A stretch of 64,000 nucleotides of DNA from Bubalus kerabau (GCF_029407905.1 NC_073630.1:44665001-44729000); one strand, 5' to 3'. Positions 10,841 through 21,545 are shown, counted from the stretch's first letter. Made by a program: numbers and translations. Notes: generated by a model not told the origin, from the sequence alone.

Positions 10841-11302
10841 TAAGTGGGATAATTAACCTCCAAAGATTACCACACCTTAATTCCCACACCATGTGATTAT
10901 GTTGTTATATGGGAATTAAGGTTGCAGATGGAATTACAGTTGGTAATCAGCTGACTATAAATTAAGGAGATTTTTCTGGATTCCTTAAAGAAGAAGGCAG
11001 GAGAGTTAGAGTCAGAGAAGATGTGCTAACAGAAGCAGAAAGCAAAATGATGTAATGACTTTGAAAGTAGAAAGGAGGCAGAAGTAAGCGATGGGGTCAG
11101 GCTCTAGAAGCTGGAAAAGTAGCAGAAACAGATTCATCCACAGAGCTTTCAGAAGGGAATGCACATCAATGATATCTGATTTTAGCCCATGAGACCCATT
11201 TCGGATTTCCGAACTGTAGAACTGTAAGATAATAAATTTGTGTTGTTTTAAGCTGCTAAACCTGTAGTGGTTTGTTATAGCAGCAATAGAAAACTAATAT
11301 AT
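10841..11302 (+). repeat. MaLR (MLT1-like) solo LTR
   Basis: 'gataattaacctccaaagat', 'gaagatgtgctaacagaagc', 'gtagaactgtaagataataa' and the terminal 'gcaatagaaaactaatata' follow the MLT1-type LTR of the ERVL-MaLR group. No internal retroviral genes are present. Confidence 0.75.
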
Positions 11303-11369
11303 CCTGCAACTCACCCTACAAGTTCTTCCTCTCTTCTCTGAGTGAGTTTATAAATGGATTGACTCCCAT

Positions 11370-11575
11370 CCAGACTGCCAGAGATGAACTTTGGCTCCTC
11401 CACTTCTCCACTTGCTCATTCTGTGACCACAGGCAAGTTGTTTAATTTTGTGCCACTATTTCCTTTTTTCCTCATTATAGAATGGGGATTATAATAATAC
11501 CTTCCTTGAGTAGATTAAATGTGTTAATACATGTGAAAGCATTTAGAACAGGAAGCACATAGTAAACACTATAAA
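11370..11575 (+). repeat. MIR SINE, first part
   Basis: Well-preserved MIR: 'cattctgtgaccacaggcaa', 'tttcctcattatagaatggg', 'gattataataataccttcct' and 'aagcacatagtaaacacta'. A SINE interrupts it; the end continues at 11,788-11,830. Confidence 0.85.
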
Positions 11576-11787
11576 GGGCTTCCCTGGTGGCTCAAAGGGT
11601 AAAGAATCCCCCTGCAATGTGGGAGACCTGGGTTCCATCCTGGGTTGGGAAGATCCCCTAGAGGAGGGCGTGGCAACCCACTCCAGTATTCTTGCCTGGA
11701 GAATCCCATGGACAGAGGAGCCTGGCAGGCTATAGTCCATAGGTCACAGAGTCAGACACGACTGAGTGACTAAACACACACACATAG
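11576..11787 (+). repeat. Bov-tA SINE inserted in MIR
   Basis: Forward SINE with head 'ggcttccctggtggctcaaa' and end 'cacgactgagtgactaaaca' plus a CA-rich tail. An 8-base duplication, actataaa, flanks it at 11,568-11,575 and 11,788-11,795. Confidence 0.95.
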
Positions 11788-11924
11788 ACTATAAAAGTGT
11801 GTTACTATGCAGTATTATATCTATCTATACAAATTATTTTATAACCAGTTCAAATCGCTCTTCTTCCATAAAAAAATGACTATCTTTTCTCTTCCTTAAA
11901 TCCAGAGAAGTCTTTATATTTACA

Positions 11925-12124
11925 AGTTTTAGTTGAACTTGGCACTTTAATTTTTACTTAATCACTTTTGTACATATTGAACTGTCTCTCCTAAGATACA
12001 AGATCCTACAAAAAGTCACTGATATGTGTTTTTGTTCATTTTACTTTATATCAATCTTGTTATCCCATAGTTTCTGAGCTAGCATTTTGCATATCACAGA
12101 TACTCAATAAACATATTATGAGCT
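11925..12124 (+). repeat. L2 LINE 3' end
   Basis: 'aactgtctctcctaagatac', 'tatgtgtttttgttcatttt' and 'cacagatactcaataaacat' match the last part of L2. The next SINE inserted at its terminus. Confidence 0.6.
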
Positions 12125-12308
12125 GTGTGTTCATTGTTCAGTTGTGTCCGACTCTTTGTGACCTCTTGGGCTGTAACCCACCAGGTTCTTCTGTCCATGG
12201 AATTCTCCAGGAAAGAATACTGGAGTGGGTAGCCATTCCCTTCTCCAGGGGATCTTCCCAACCCAGGAATCGAACCTGGGTATCCCTCATTGCAGGCAGA
12301 TTCTTTAC
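12125..12308 (-). repeat. Bov-tA SINE inserted at L2 end
   Basis: Reverse-strand SINE lacking the last ~20 bases of the tRNA head. It lies between catattatgagct (12,112-12,124) and catattttgagct (12,309-12,321), a 13-base duplication with one mismatch. Confidence 0.94.
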
Positions 12309-12324
12309 CATATTTTGAGCTACC

Positions 12325-13541
12325 AATGGTATTTTCCAATTGTACCAATTTCAAGAAGCAAACTAAATCACCCATTATTCAGCCAAGCAACACTCATATA
12401 AAGTATTCATCAAAGCCTGGATGTGTCACAAAATTAATACAAAACATTATCTGCAGTTATTTGGTGGGGAGTGCAGAGTTTTGATGAGTTTACTCTAGAT
12501 CTTCGGCTTTAATTTAAACCACATGTTGGAGAAGAGTTTTTTTTTTTTTTTTTAATTATTTGCCCATAAAGTCTGTTCTCTATAATCCACTCTGAAGGCT
12601 ATTTCTTTGATAAGCAAGTATGATGTACTGTGAGGGCTGAATTTAATTCTGTGCAAAGACATGCCTAAATTTAGCATTTCTGAAATTCTAGGATCTCTCC
12701 ATTAAGACTGGAGTGTGTTGTTATAAAGTTGACTACAGAGGGTTTTCTGGTGGCTGGTAGTGTTCAGCTGATAGTGTTTCAAAAACAGAATTAAAAAAGT
12801 ACAAATGTTATTGCCACAGGTATCAATATTTTAAGTCCTAAAATGAAAATTCATATTAATGGCTGTGTTCATTTTCTTGGATTTATCAACAGTTAATCTC
12901 AAAACATTAATAATTATTGTAGGGTTATTAAATTCTGTCACGATGTAAGAAATGAAATTCAACTGAGGTCAACTTGTCATTAACCTTGATGGTATTTTTT
13001 TATAATACCAAACAATCACTCTTTAAACAGTTCTAAATTTTGTTAAAACTGGTGAAGAAAAAATTACTTATTGAGTGGAAGGAAAATTAAATCTTCTAAA
13101 CACTATAAACTCTTATTTAGAAACTCTAATAAAAATGCCAATTCACATGGTTCTGCTTTCGTATCATTATTTTAATTTTCCAATATAATATTTGAAAAAG
13201 TAATATAGATATCTATAAGGCAAAAATAAGTCTTTTTTATATACTTATGCTATGCTGAGGATAGAACACTCATTCACATGAAGAACTCACTGACTTTTGA
13301 GAAGGGCAATTTTTTATATAAAACAAAAAGATGGCAATGGCTCATACATTAAGACATTGAAGACAATATCTGAAACTTGCATACTTTATAAATGAAGGAA
13401 CTGTGCCTTCAGTTTGCAAGCTTTTCAAAGCTCTATGTCAAATGAAGAGATGCATCTTTACTTCTGATGCCACTAATTTCACACTCAAAAATTAATTTTC
13501 CTTTCAGAAGGCAGACCACTGATGATGTCATGGACATGAAA
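12325..13541. other. AT-rich stretch without recognised repeats
   Basis: Apart from a poly(T) run at about 12,537-12,553 I can name nothing here. This is one of the longer repeat-free blocks of the window and carries no supported exon. Confidence 0.45.
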
Positions 13542-13553
13542 TCTACTCTTTTT

Positions 13554-13755
13554 GTTGTTGTTGTTGTTATTGAAGTATGATTGACTTACAATATTGTATT
13601 ACTTTAAGATATACAGTGCAGTGGTTTGATATTCTTATATATTATGAAATGATCACCACTATCGGTCTAGTTACCATATATCTACATGTCACAATATTAT
13701 TGACTATACTCCCTACGCCATACATTACATCTATCCCCATGACTTGCTATTTAAG
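13554..13755 (-). repeat. L1 LINE 3' fragment with target-site duplication
   Basis: Antisense L1 3' untranslated region ('attgacttacaatattgta', 'gaaatgatcaccactatcgg', 'acattacatctatccccatg'), with a leading (GTT)n that is the complement of the A-rich tail. A perfect 12-base duplication, tctactcttttt, flanks it at 13,542-13,553 and 13,756-13,767. Confidence 0.88.
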
Positions 13756-13767
13756 TCTACTCTTTTT

Positions 13768-14639
13768 AGTGGGTCTGAATTGATCTACTAATGCAGAGGC
13801 TGACTTTCTCAGATTTGTTTAGCCTCTGATGTGAGTAAATTTGTTTCAATTTCCCTTTTACTCTTTTAGAAATAACCATAATGATTTCTTCTCATGCTGA
13901 TTTTTTAAGTGTTTAAAGGAAAACAAGGGTTGATAGCTCATCAAGGCACATGAGACTCCCCTAAGAGTTGACAACTTCCATTTGGAGAATGCATTAGCCA
14001 AACACTTCCATTTCCACTGGAGGGTGTTATTAGATGCACTTAAGCAAAGAAAGCTACTAAGAGCAAAAAACACCCCAGAGTTTTTTTTTTTTTTCTCCTG
14101 TAAAGGCATTGTTATACCTTTTGCCCCAACTTTCAAAACAATGCATCACTCAGAGACCAACTCTATTAACAGGTCATTTAGATTATGATGAGTTATGATG
14201 AACTCAAGCCTCTAATATTCTAGCCCAACAACTTGCTTTATCACAGCAATATCACAGACATATGCCCTAAAGAGTAGTCTTACTTCCTCTTCTCTTGGAT
14301 ACCACTAGGATTTACAGCATCTGGAGCAAGAGGCAGAAGTAATAAAGTCTTATAGGAAAAAAAAAATTGTTACATAAAGTCATTAACAGAAATGAAGAAA
14401 TGATGAGCAGTCGGTGAAGCCAAGATTACTAGTTCAATTAGACCTGAAGAAGATGGCTCTAAATCTGGTGTCCCCTGGTGGAAAATTTGCTTATAACTAA
14501 TGTGCACTGAATAAATAAATGACTGTGGAGTTCCTGTTGGCCACATTTTTGTTCCCATTGATAAATAAGTAAAAATTAAAATTATAGATGTAGATGATTT
14601 CATGTAAGTGCTAAGGTAACGATGTTTAGACATTGTCAC
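13768..14639. other. Unassigned stretch
   Basis: No gene supported. Open frames on both strands around 13,858-14,188 overlap each other and a poly(T) run and show no domain. Confidence 0.4.
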
Positions 14640-14755
14640 TGCCACTTGAAAAACTCCCCCAGAATAACTTAGCTAGTAAGTCATATAGGTGGGATTTGAA
14701 TGCAGTTCTCATTGGTTTCAAAATCTGTGGTCTTTATTCTACATCATATTGGTCA
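14640..14755 (-). repeat. MIR SINE
   Basis: 'ataacttagctagtaagtca', 'ggtgggatttgaatgcagtt' and 'gtctttattctacatcat' are the reverse complement of the MIR core. Confidence 0.6.
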
Positions 14756-14924
14756 ACGTTTTGTTCTCCTCTCTCTCTCTTTCTTATCCAGGGAAAGGTA
14801 AGAATTGATAACAGGTGAAGACTTTTTGCTTCATTAAATATTTTTATCCCCATGGAAGATTCAGATTCATTCTTTCTCTCAATCTCTTTCCCCTTACTTC
14901 TCCCTCTAAGTAGCTGGCCTTTGA

Positions 14925-15403
14925 TTGAATCATGGCTTACCCAAAACACACACCGGAAACTTAACCCCAGAAGCTGTGGTTACCTTGATTCAGAAAATGG
15001 GTCTTTGCATATGTAATTAAGTTGAAGACCTAAAGAGGAAGAGCTTATTGTGAAATATCTAAACAGTCCCTATATGTAACCACATATACTCCTATAAGAG
15101 AGAGATCTGTCTCCCTCTGGGTTTCTTGGTCTAGAAGGGTGACATACACAGAAGATGGGGAGGTGATGCAACCAGAGAGGCAGAGCCTGGTGTAAGGCAG
15201 TCACAAGTCAAGAAGCACCTGAAGCCACCATGAGCTGGAAGGGCCAAGGATGGATTGTCCCCAGGAGCCCCTGGAGGGAGTGTGGCCCTGCTGATACCTT
15301 GATTTCAGACTTCTGGCTTCCACATCTGGTGAACAAATATTTCTGTTGTTGTAAGCCAGCAAGTTTGTAGTAATTTGTTATGACAATCACAGAAACTAAT
15401 ATA
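14925..15403 (+). repeat. MaLR (MLT1-like) solo LTR
   Basis: 'atgggtctttgcatatgtaa', 'ttaagttgaagacctaaag', 'ccttgatttcagacttctgg' and 'cacagaaactaatata' match the MLT1-type LTR from near its start to its end. No internal region follows. Confidence 0.75.
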
Positions 15404-16315
15404 ACTCCCCTCTTTTCAAATTCTGAAATTGGTGGCAGGGGAAATTGAAGTGTAAACAGCACAATGCTGACTTCTAGCCTGTGAAGAAATAGTAAAAACA
15501 GATAACTTAAGGAAATATAGGCACACTTTACCTCTGCATAAGCCTATAAAGCTCCTGACAGTTAGACTGTCTTTTTCCACCTTCTTGTCCCCCAAGGTAA
15601 TCTTTTGATTGTTGGAACATAGCCTGTGATCAATAGGTATTTGTTGAGCAAATCAGCCTGACTTTGCAGTGGCTCCAGCAGAACTGGAACATTTCAAGAA
15701 GGCATAAAAGGTCATTTATCCTGAGAGAAGAGTTAATTCCCATCTGAATTCTCTTGGATACACTAACAACTGCTCTGACTGGTACTGGCATGTTAGAACT
15801 AGCCAACCTTTGTAACTCGAAGAAAAGAAAAGGTAAGTGAGAAATGTAACACTGAATTTGGAGAGTCAGTTATGACTTAGTCATCAAAGGTAAACATATT
15901 TTAATATATTAAGTAACTCTTTAAAATATAGTGAAGTAGATATTTCAGAAATCTTTAAAATGTGAGAGAAATGGGAATGGCAGGGCATATATAAATCTAG
16001 ATGGTATTACATGGAAAAATTCTCCCACGGTATTCCTAAAGTTAGGAGAAACCAAATCAGATCCAGAAACAGACTGGGCGATTTTTAGTGTGGATCCTCC
16101 ACACCCAGGAAGCTTGTTGGCCAGATGCACTAGGTCCACCACCCTGCGGCTTTATAGTCAAAGTCCACTCTTCCTAGTGGGTGCTGGCAAGACCAGCTGC
16201 CAAATATTTTTAACATCATTTCCATTAATTTACTTTCTCTAGAATAGATATTCTCTTCTTTCCATCCCCAGTGCTGTGGCTCCAGTCCCTGCCTCTGTTT
16301 GGATATCTGCTTCCC
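15404..16315. other. Unassigned stretch with a possible L2 scrap
   Basis: About 15,540-15,660 reads like a worn L2 end ('gatcaataggtatttgttga'). The rest shows no gene and no recognised repeat. Confidence 0.4.
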
Positions 16316-16330
16316 ACTTGGATGCCCAAA

Positions 16331-16509
16331 GGGCTTCCCTTGTGGCTCAGCTGGCAAAGAATCTGCCTGCAATGTGGGAGATGTGGGTTTGATCCCTGGG
16401 TTGGGAAGATACCCTGGAGAAGGAAAAGGCTACCCACTCCAGTATTTTGGCCTCGAGAATTCCATGACTGTATTCCATGCAAAGAGTCGGACATGACTGA
16501 GAGACTTTC
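16331..16509 (+). repeat. Bov-tA SINE
   Basis: Forward SINE with head 'gggcttcccttgtggctcag'; part of the BovA body is missing near 16,465-16,480. It is flanked by acttggatgcccaaa (16,316-16,330) and acttggacgtccaaa (16,510-16,524), a 15-base duplication with two mismatches. Confidence 0.94.
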
Positions 16510-16645
16510 ACTTGGACGTCCAAAACAGCTTCTTCAGAGACCCCTCTTCCTACAGACATTCTCAGGACAAAATTTCTGGAAAATCAATCCAAACATATAA
16601 CTCCTCTATTAAAATGTGTGTATACATAAAGGTAACACAGGAAAA

Positions 16646-16862
16646 CTGGGCATCCCAGGTAGCACTAGTGGTAAAGAATCCTCCTGCCAATGCAGGAGAT
16701 GCAAGAGATGCATGTTCAATACTTGGGCTGGGAAGATCCCCTGGAGTAGGAAATGGCAACCTGCTCCAGTATTCTTACCTGGAAAATTCCATGGACAGAG
16801 GAACTTGGTTGGCTACAGTCCATGGGGTTGCAAAGAGTCAGACACAACTGAGCACACATACA
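16646..16862 (+). repeat. Bov-tA SINE
   Basis: Forward SINE from 'tgggcatcccaggtagcact' to 'cacaactgagcacacatac'. No clean duplication is visible. Confidence 0.94.
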
Positions 16863-16955
16863 GAACAAAGGAAGTTATCTCTTGCAGTTTCCTATCACTC
16901 ACAAGATTAAATATAGATCTCATTTTTATGTATGCAAAAATATGCAAGATTATAC

Positions 16956-16985
16956 ATCAGTTCAGTTCAGTTCAATCGCTCAGTC
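16956..16985 (-). repeat. BovB tail scrap
   Basis: 'atcagttcagttcagttcaa' followed by 'tcgctcagtc' is the reverse complement of the BovB 3' terminus with its short (TGAAC)n repeat. It lies just before the next SINE. Confidence 0.75.
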
Positions 16986-17002
16986 ATACATTCACATGTG
17001 TC

Positions 17003-17208
17003 TGTGCTTAGTTGCTCAGACATGTCTGACTTTTTGCGGCCCCATGGACTGTAGCCCTCCAGGCTCCTCAGTCCATAAGGATTCTCTAGGCAAGAATACT
17101 GGAGTGGGTGGCTGTGCCCTCCTCCAGGGTATTTTCCAACCCACAGATTGAACCCAGGTTTCCCTCATTGTGGGCAGATTCCTCACCATCGGAGCCACCA
17201 GGGAAGCC
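17003..17208 (-). repeat. Bov-tA SINE
   Basis: Reverse-strand SINE from 'gtgcttagttgctcagacat' to 'ggagccaccagggaagccc'. Together with the copies at 16,331, 16,646 and 17,436 it forms a +,+,-,- cluster. Confidence 0.94.
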
Positions 17209-17340
17209 CTTTATCTATATTAAATAAAGAATAATAATGTCAATATTATAACCATATAATCTATATATTAATTTGAACCCCATCTGCCTCTGCTGCTACC
17301 TCTGCCTTGCCTTTGGAGTCTATTTTATAGCCATACACAC

Positions 17341-17435
17341 TTCTCATGTCTTTTTGAAATTACCAATTTCCTGACACTATAGCAAGATTTTTATATAAAC
17401 CTATTCCAACCCTTCTCATTGTCCATAAGATAAGA
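17341..17435 (+). repeat. L2 LINE fragment, first part
   Basis: 'cctattccaacccttctcat' leads into the SINE duplication; the text resumes with 'gacccaatactatctggccc' after the SINE. This corresponds to internal L2 near the 'gatctggcccctgcctacc' region. Confidence 0.5.
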
Positions 17436-17646
17436 AAGTGAATGTGTTAGTCACTCAGTCGTGTCTGACTCTTTGCGATCCCATGGACTGTAGCCTGCCA
17501 GGCTCTTCTGTCCATGGAATTCTCAGGCAAGAGTATTGAAGTGGGTTGCCACTTCCTTCTTCAGAGGATCTTCCTTACCCAGGGATCGAACCCCAGTCTC
17601 CTGCATTGCAGGCAGATTCTTTACCAGCTGAGCCACCAGGGAAGCC
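17436..17646 (-). repeat. Bov-tA SINE inserted in L2
   Basis: Reverse-strand SINE with a perfect 16-base target-site duplication, tgtccataagataaga, at 17,420-17,435 and 17,647-17,662. This is the longest perfect duplication of normal type in the window and suggests a fairly young insertion. Confidence 0.97.
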
Positions 17647-17780
17647 TGTCCATAAGATAAGACCCAATACTATCTGGCCCCACTTATCTCACAGCTTTGT
17701 ATTTCATCACTCGCTCCCTCTCTGTGTTCCAACATTACTAACCTGTCCATTACTTAAAGATATCAGGAAACAGACAAAGT
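17647..17780 (+). repeat. L2 LINE fragment, second part
   Basis: 'tatctggccccacttatctc' and 'tccctctctgtgttccaaca' match internal L2. The same L2 interval appears again at about 18,165-18,303. Confidence 0.6.
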
Positions 17781-18164
17781 GTGTTTTGTATGGACACATT
17801 GGTGAGGCCAAACCTACAAACATATATTCTGATGGATCAGGGCATCTGCTCTGTCCGATTGATGGGTTTGGGCTCCCCAAAAGGCAGAGTCTGAGATAAG
17901 GAATTGGATATAACAAGTTTACTGGGGAGGTGACCCCAGGAAACAGGAATGAAGAATCAGTAAGAGTGATACATGGATGGAGAGAAACAGACATCAGTGT
18001 GCCTTGCCAAGATTGCTGCTGAGGAAGCAGAAGCTCACAGATGCTAAGACTTCTGAGATGCCTATGGAACGCTCCCAGGTGTATCCAGGAAAATAAAGCT
18101 TTGGTCCTTCTATCAGTGACTGAGTTGTGTAGGCAAGCTAAGGGAGTTCCAGTGACATTACTGT
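17781..18164. other. Unclassified segment between two L2 copies
   Basis: Contains 'aggcagagtctgagataagg' and 'aagtttactggggaggtgac', a theme common near old mammalian LTR-like repeats, but I cannot name a family. The reverse-strand open frame of 171 residues at 17,707-18,222 covers this and both L2 edges; no domain, signal or catalytic motif is evident, so I do not call a gene. Confidence 0.4.
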
Positions 18165-18600
18165 ACGCCAAGAGTAAGAGAAGACCCACTGGTTTCTGGC
18201 CCCATGCATCTGGCAGCCTCATCTTTCATCCCTGACTCTCCCTCTCTGTGTTCCAGCCCTGCTAACCTTCCCATTACTCAAATATGTCAGAAGACAGGCA
18301 TAGAATGATTCTTTCTCTTCCATCTTCCACATTAACTCCTCATCTTACAGGTCTCAGATTCAATGTCATTTCCTCAAGACACTTTTCCTATTTTGCCCAG
18401 ACATGATCATCAGGCACATATTTTTCTCCCTGCTATTGCAAGCTACTCTTATTCCCAGAACTCAGCAGTATTTATTATTTGTTCAATGTCTATCTTGCCA
18501 GAGAAACGAGAAGCTCCAAGAAGGCCACGTTCTGTTGTATCCCCAGGGGCCCTCTCAGTGCTGGAGATACAGCAAATATTTCTGAAATAAATGAATACAT
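18165..18600 (+). repeat. L2 LINE 3' region
   Basis: From 'tttctggccccatgcatctg' through 'ctccctctctgtgttccagc', 'tcttacaggtctcagattca' and 'atttcctcaagacacttttc' to 'gaaataaatgaataca', this is L2 in order down to its end. Confidence 0.75.
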
Positions 18601-18959
18601 ATTTGAAAACATAAAGAATTTTGGACATTGTCACATCCTATTGTAACAGATATCTTGGTTAAAAATGAAATGATATAAAGGAAGGAAATTAAAGTCATTG
18701 TCCCTCATAAAATTTTAGCAAGGTTTACCATATTCTATTGAATAAGATTTCAATGATTGTAACAGTTCACATTATTTTAAGTACAACTAGAAAGAAAAAT
18801 AATATTTGAAAATAAACCATAAAATGCCATGGACTAAAAGACACATCCAGTTTCCAGATGTTAAAACCAAAAAAATGGGGAAGACCACAAGGCAACACAT
18901 ACCAAACATATCTTAAATCTTCATAATTCTTTCCATACTCACCTCTCCCTCCTTGGTTC
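18601..18959. other. Unassigned AT-rich stretch
   Basis: No gene or repeat could be recognised. Confidence 0.4.
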
Positions 18960-19113
18960 ACAGAGCCACCATATCATCCCTTAGCTATTGAGGCTGCAGT
19001 TGGCTAACTGGTATCTTCCCTTGCATTTTTCAACTTCCAGCTCATTCTCCACTCAGTCAGAGTGATCATTTCAAATTGAAAACTTGATTATATAACACAA
19101 ATACTGCATGAAC
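18960..19113 (+). repeat. L2 LINE, first part
   Basis: 'ctcagtcagagtgatcattt' and 'aaaacttgattatataacac' match the L2 'cagccagagtgatctttttaaaa' region. Interrupted by the SINE at 19,114. Confidence 0.65.
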
Positions 19114-19325
19114 ATATGTTACTGTTACTTGGTCACTCAGTCATGTCTGACTCTGCAACTCTATGGACTGTAGCCCACCAGGCTCATCTATCAGTGGGAT
19201 TCTCCAGGCAAGGATATTGAAGTGGGTTGCCATGCCCTCCTCCAGGGGATCTTTCCAACTCAGGGATCAAACCTGGGTCTTCTGCATTGCAAGCAGATTC
19301 TTTACCACTGAGATAACAAGAAAGC
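19114..19325 (-). repeat. Bov-tA SINE inserted in L2
   Basis: Reverse-strand SINE between perfect 10-base duplications, ctgcatgaac, at 19,104-19,113 and 19,326-19,335. Confidence 0.95.
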
Positions 19326-19335
19326 CTGCATGAAC

Positions 19336-19800
19336 TCATACCTGCTATTAAATATTTTTTCTCTGTTATATCACACACATTTTCTCTTACTTTATATTCC
19401 TCTGATAGGGTTTCTAAAATATGCCACCTCTTTCATTTACCTGGACTATTCTTCAACTCACTGTCCTCAATCTTTCTCCACTTCCTCATCTTACTGGTTT
19501 TAGTATAAATGTACCTTCCCCAGAAAGACATTGTGTGATCCTGCCACTGTAAATCAGCAACCCCCTTCCTCCACTCCTGACATTATTTTTTTTTCCAAAC
19601 ACATACCTCATTCTTTTCCTGTGTGGCACTCATCTCAAGCTTCAGTCTATATATACAAATGTTTTAATGTATATAATGTCTATCCCTTTCACTGAAATTT
19701 GAGCTTCATAAGAAAAGCCACCGTGATGTCATTTGGCATCACATTCTAGAACATGACAGAAATCAAAGTGCTAAATGATTATTTGTTGAGTGAATGAGGC
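19336..19800 (+). repeat. L2 LINE, second part to 3' end
   Basis: Continuation with 'ttacctggactattcttcaa', 'cttccccagaaagacattgt' and 'atgattatttgttgagtgaa' at the L2 terminus. Confidence 0.65.
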
Positions 19801-20056
19801 AATGGGATAGACACATTTTGCCAAAACAAGGACAAAAGGAAATCCAGTACATCATTTGAGATGTTGAATGCTGCTTGAAAAGAGCAACATATTTTCCAAA
19901 AATTAGGCAGGGGACAAACATAAACTTGCCTTCCAAAGGCTTTGTTTAAGGTTAATGCATATTGTGCTATTTCAGGTAAATTTGGACCTTCCATTTAAGA
20001 AAAAGAAAGAAAGAAAGCAGTTTTTATTGTTTTAGTTTTCTCCAAGATGTTTTCTT

Positions 20057-20238
20057 TTTTTAAAAAAAATTATTTATTTGGTTGTGTCCAGTCTTAATTG
20101 TGGTGCACAGGCTCAGTAATTTCGGCATGGGAGCTGAGTTGCTCTGTGAAATGTGGGATCTTCCTGGACCAGGGATCAAACCCACATCTCCTGCATGGCA
20201 AAGCAGAATCTTAAGCACTGGGCCACTAGGGAAGTCCC
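20057..20238 (-). repeat. CHR-type tRNA-Glu SINE
   Basis: 'aattatttatttggttgtgt', 'ggatcttcctggaccaggga' and 'ggccactagggaagtcccc' are the reverse complement of the CHR SINE family shared by cetaceans, hippos and ruminants. It is older than the Bov-type SINEs. Confidence 0.85.
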
Positions 20239-20784
20239 CCAGACAATTTCAAATTATTTTAATCATAGTTTTACTGTAATAATTTTATTTATTCTTATAA
20301 AAATATTTTTAAAAAACAAACACATTCATAGACCTCAGTATCATTTGTTATGTTTTATTTTGAAAACTAATCAGATTCAAAATAAAATGTGAATTATGAG
20401 ACTAGAACATTACAAATAACATTTTTTCTCAACTGTGTTTGTGAAAATATTGGGTGAATGACTAATGAGAAAACATCACTATGCTAGATTTACAAAAGTT
20501 ATAGAGCAAAACCAGACTGATTTTAATAGAATCAGTGCCAATTACATCTTACGCATCAATGGCAGTGAAAGTAAACTTGATTTTGACACATGTAATTGTG
20601 TCAGGAATAATTTCATATAGAGGAAAATGTTATTCATCTTTAATACCCTTGCAGACATATTGCTCAACCATCGTCCAATTTTCTAAGGCCTAGCTGCAGC
20701 TTGCATGAAATGAGGGCAGTCGTTCTATCCTTGAATATTGCTAATGCATTATGCCTACAAAAATATATGTATGCTTCTACCCAT
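20239..20784. other. Unassigned AT-rich stretch
   Basis: Nothing recognised; no supported exon. Confidence 0.4.
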
Positions 20785-20935
20785 GCTTTCATTCATCCCT
20801 TTATTCTTTCAGCATTTATTGGGCATCTTTTATTTGGCAAGCACAGTTCTAGGCTTTGGATATGCAAAGATGAATAACTCTAAGGGTTATGGCCAAAAAA
20901 CACATTAACAAGCAATTTATTTTTTAAAGGCAAGC
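20785..20935 (-). repeat. L2 LINE 3' end
   Basis: 'ttcagcatttattgggcatc' followed by 'ggcaagcacagttctaggct' is the reverse complement of the L2 terminus. Confidence 0.65.
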
Positions 20936-20994
20936 ACCAATAAAAAAGGAGTAAGTGGTAAACATATGTATAAATATTGGATACCATTTCATCT

Positions 20995-21118
20995 TGCTTT
21001 TCAGTTTCCAGAAAATGACACTAAGGCTTAAGGGAATAAAAAAGTTTTCTGAAGATTTCATAGCTAATGAATACAAAGACTGGGGCTTGAATTCAGGTCT
21101 TGCAATTCCTGTAAGGAG
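20995..21118 (-). repeat. MIR SINE core
   Basis: 'catagctaatgaatacaaag', 'ctggggcttgaattcaggtc' is the reverse MIR core. Confidence 0.55.
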
Positions 21119-21169
21119 GAATTCCCTTTTCTGAGTGATCTCTGGTACCATGCCATCCATTTTCTATAA

Positions 21170-21228
21170 ACCTGATTACATAAACCTCATTTAATCTTCA
21201 TGACCATGAAAATGAGTAATCACTTTTT
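21170..21228 (-). repeat. MIR SINE, first part, split by L1
   Basis: 'aacctcatttaatcttcatg' matches reverse MIR; the expected next block ('gaggaaactgag') appears only after the L1 fragment, at 21,413. Confidence 0.6.
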
Positions 21229-21412
21229 TTTTTACTTTTCACTTTATATTGGAGTATAGCTGATTAAAAATGTGTTAGTTTCAGATATACAGCAAAGCAA
21301 TTCAGTCATACACATACATTATCTATTTTCCAAATTCTTTTCCTATTTAAGTTGTTATATAATATTAAGCAGAGTTCCCTGTGCTGTATAGATAGCCCTT
21401 GTTGGTTTTTCT
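21229..21412 (-). repeat. L1 LINE 3' end inside MIR
   Basis: Antisense ruminant L1 3' region with poly(T) head, 'tattggagtatagctgatta', 'atacagcaaagcaattcagt' and 'agagttccctgtgctgtata'. Confidence 0.8.
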
Positions 21413-21545
21413 ATTTTCATTATGTGTTGAGGAAACTGAGATTCAGATAGTTTCAGCAACTGCTCAAGTCACAGAGTTAGTAAACAACACAGCCAGTATT
21501 CAAACTCCAGTATTTCTCATCCCAAAACCTATGCAGTATCTCTAA
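21413..21545 (-). repeat. MIR SINE, second part
   Basis: 'gttgaggaaactgagattca', 'caagtcacagagttagtaaa' and 'cagtattcaaactccagtat' continue reverse MIR across the L1. Confidence 0.65.

Noticed and set aside
16331..17646. Regularly similar units suggesting a repeat array or CRISPR
   Set aside because: Units are ~200 bases, in both orientations, with irregular spacing and separate target duplications; these are dispersed SINEs.
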